DNA of 16,314 nucleotides, from NCBI GenBank assembly GCA_001275005.1, contig JWZX01000259.1, positions 1 to 16,314 of the forward strand. The letters run 5' to 3'. This document shows positions 15,619-16,314 of the stretch, piece by piece. The stretch is from Chrysochromulina tobinii (lineage: Eukaryota; Haptophyta; Prymnesiales; Chrysochromulinaceae). Positions within the stretch are counted from its first letter, which is position 1. Each line of letters opens with the position of its first letter. A program made the position numbers and the translations under genes. The notes beneath the pieces were generated by a model. That model was not told the origin of the DNA. It was given only the letters and a program-made list of their open reading frames with translations, and ran no database searches.

Positions 15619-16314
15619 TCAGTCCATTTCGTCCAGGGTGGATTCGACCGATGCCGTGGCGGGCACCCGTGGCGTCGTGGTGGGCATATGAGGCGTCGAG
15701 GGCCATGGCTGAGAGGGCACCGCCTCCACAGTCACCTGCTGCCGCGCCTCCGGAACAGGTGGCAACTGCACAAGCTGTGCCGGAGTGGCCGCCGCACCGC
15801 TGCCGCTGCTCGGGGTGGAGGCCTGCGCAGCATGGGGCGCCGTCTCGCCCATACGTCGCATGCCGCCGCCGCCGCCGGAGCCGGGCACTTGCATGCGCCT
15901 CGAGGCATGCATGCGGCTACGCCCCAGGCTCGGGGAGACCAAATTAGGGTTGGGGCCGTCCACAGAGCTCGCAGGCTGTACTGCGGCTTGCGCTGCGGCT
16001 TGCTCTGCAGCTTGCGCTGCAGCTTGCGCTGCGGCTTGCGCTGCAGCTTGCGCCGTGGCTTGTGCTGCACGCTGCTGCTGCTGCTGCTGCAACATCTGCT
16101 GCTGCTGCAACATCTGCTGCTGCAACATCTGCTGCTGCAACATCTGCTGCTGCTGCTGCGGGTTTGATTTCGGAGAGCCCGCCGCCGCTGCCCCGGCGCC
16201 GACTGTAGCGGTTGGCTTGCTTGGCAGCGGCCGCCCCCCCAGTAACGACTGCAAGAGATCGTCGACGGATTCCTCTTGCTTCGCCGCGCCGCCGCCGCCG
16301 CCGCCGCCGCCGCC
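15619..16314 (-). CDS. Gln/Ala-rich low-complexity protein, C-terminal part, 5' end outside window
   Basis: The frame is open to the right edge, where it encodes poly-Gly followed by KQEESVDDLLQSLLGG, and ends at TGA 15621-15619 after ESTLDEMD. The apparent start at 16254 is a TTG codon, so the true N-terminus is outside. Inside are Met-Leu-Gln(3-6) repeats (about 16065-16160), AAQA repeats (about 15983-16060), a Gly-rich patch next to basic RSRMHASRRMQ, and a Pro/Thr/Ser-rich tail with TPHMPTTTPR. Such composition is common in transcriptional co-regulators and RNA-binding condensate proteins, but no folded domain is visible in this part and I do not assign a family. The CTG repeat may vary in length among strains. 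Confidence 0.62.
   Translation of the reverse strand, partial: GGGGGGGGGAAKQEESVDDLLQSLLGGRPLPSKPTATVGAGAAAAGSPKSNPQQQQQMLQQQMLQQQMLQQQQMLQQQQQQRAAQATAQAAAQAAAQAAAQAAEQAAAQAAVQPASSVDGPNPNLVSPSLGRSRMHASRRMQVPGSGGGGGMRRMGETAPHAAQASTPSSGSGAAATPAQLVQLPPVPEARQQVTVEAVPSQPWPSTPHMPTTTPRVPATASVESTLDEMD
15981..16062. repeat. 12-bp repeat coding AAQA
   Basis: Imperfect units related to GCTTGCGCTGCG; the minus strand encodes alternating Ala-Ala-Gln-Ala. Adjacent to the CTG tract of the same gene. Confidence 0.9.
16064..16160. repeat. CTG/CAG trinucleotide repeat with CAACAT interruptions
   Basis: Runs of CTG interrupted at regular spacing by CAACAT; the minus strand encodes Gln runs separated by Met-Leu. 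The interruptions are regular enough to suggest expansion of a compound 15-18 bp unit. Confidence 0.92.
16285..16314. repeat. (GCC)n microsatellite at the right edge
   Basis: Pure GCC triplets to the last base, coding poly-Gly on the minus strand of the Gln-rich gene. Similar to the repeat at the left edge. Confidence 0.95.

Overview
The window looks like nuclear DNA from a GC-rich unicellular eukaryote, most likely a microalga or related protist; a haptophyte is my best guess, but the sequence alone does not fix the lineage. The reasons are eukaryote-only families (kinesin, PH domains, RING finger, MCM-binding protein), four short GT-AG introns (78-146 bp), no ribosome binding sites, and long Pro/Ala/Gly/Gln-rich disordered stretches encoded by GC-rich microsatellites. 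Both window ends lie inside (GCC)n tracts, so this may be a contig that broke at repeats.

Every gene I can support is on the minus strand. From right to left: (1) 15619-16314, the C-terminal part of a Gln/Ala-rich protein, cut by the right edge. (2) 13351-15333, an MCM-binding protein (MCMBP/ETG1), intact, with an E2F-type palindrome about 50 bp before its ATG. (3) 11476-12695, three exons that join exactly in frame into a 342-residue protein: an EF-hand pair fused to an NADP-binding, F420/STEAP-like oxidoreductase domain. (4) 8794-10830, a divergent kinesin motor with a C-terminal RING finger. (5) 3268-8794, a very large, mostly disordered protein with a degenerate alpha/beta-hydrolase-like domain; it starts on the kinesin stop codon and may be the second half of the same gene. 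(6) 2034-2848, a two-exon, secreted or surface proline-rich single-pass membrane protein. (7) 1-1683, a protein with at least three PH domains, cut by the left edge; its intron is built of a 10-bp tandem repeat and flanked by a 15-bp direct repeat.

Some coding segments connect only across a frame change: near 410-455 (third PH domain), near 7640-7760 (Pro/Ala linker) and at the kinesin/giant junction (a G10 run on the coding strand, or a possible 77-nt intron). The first two look like single-base indels, in the assembly or real.

The genes do not form one evident pathway. MCMBP serves DNA replication; kinesin-RING suggests transport or ubiquitination at microtubules; the EF-hand reductase suggests calcium-controlled redox chemistry; the PH protein suggests phosphoinositide-membrane signalling. 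The strongest items for follow-up are the repeat-built intron, the EF-hand/reductase fusion, and the possible kinesin-RING-pseudohydrolase giant protein. No tRNA, rRNA, CRISPR array or recognisable transposase was seen.
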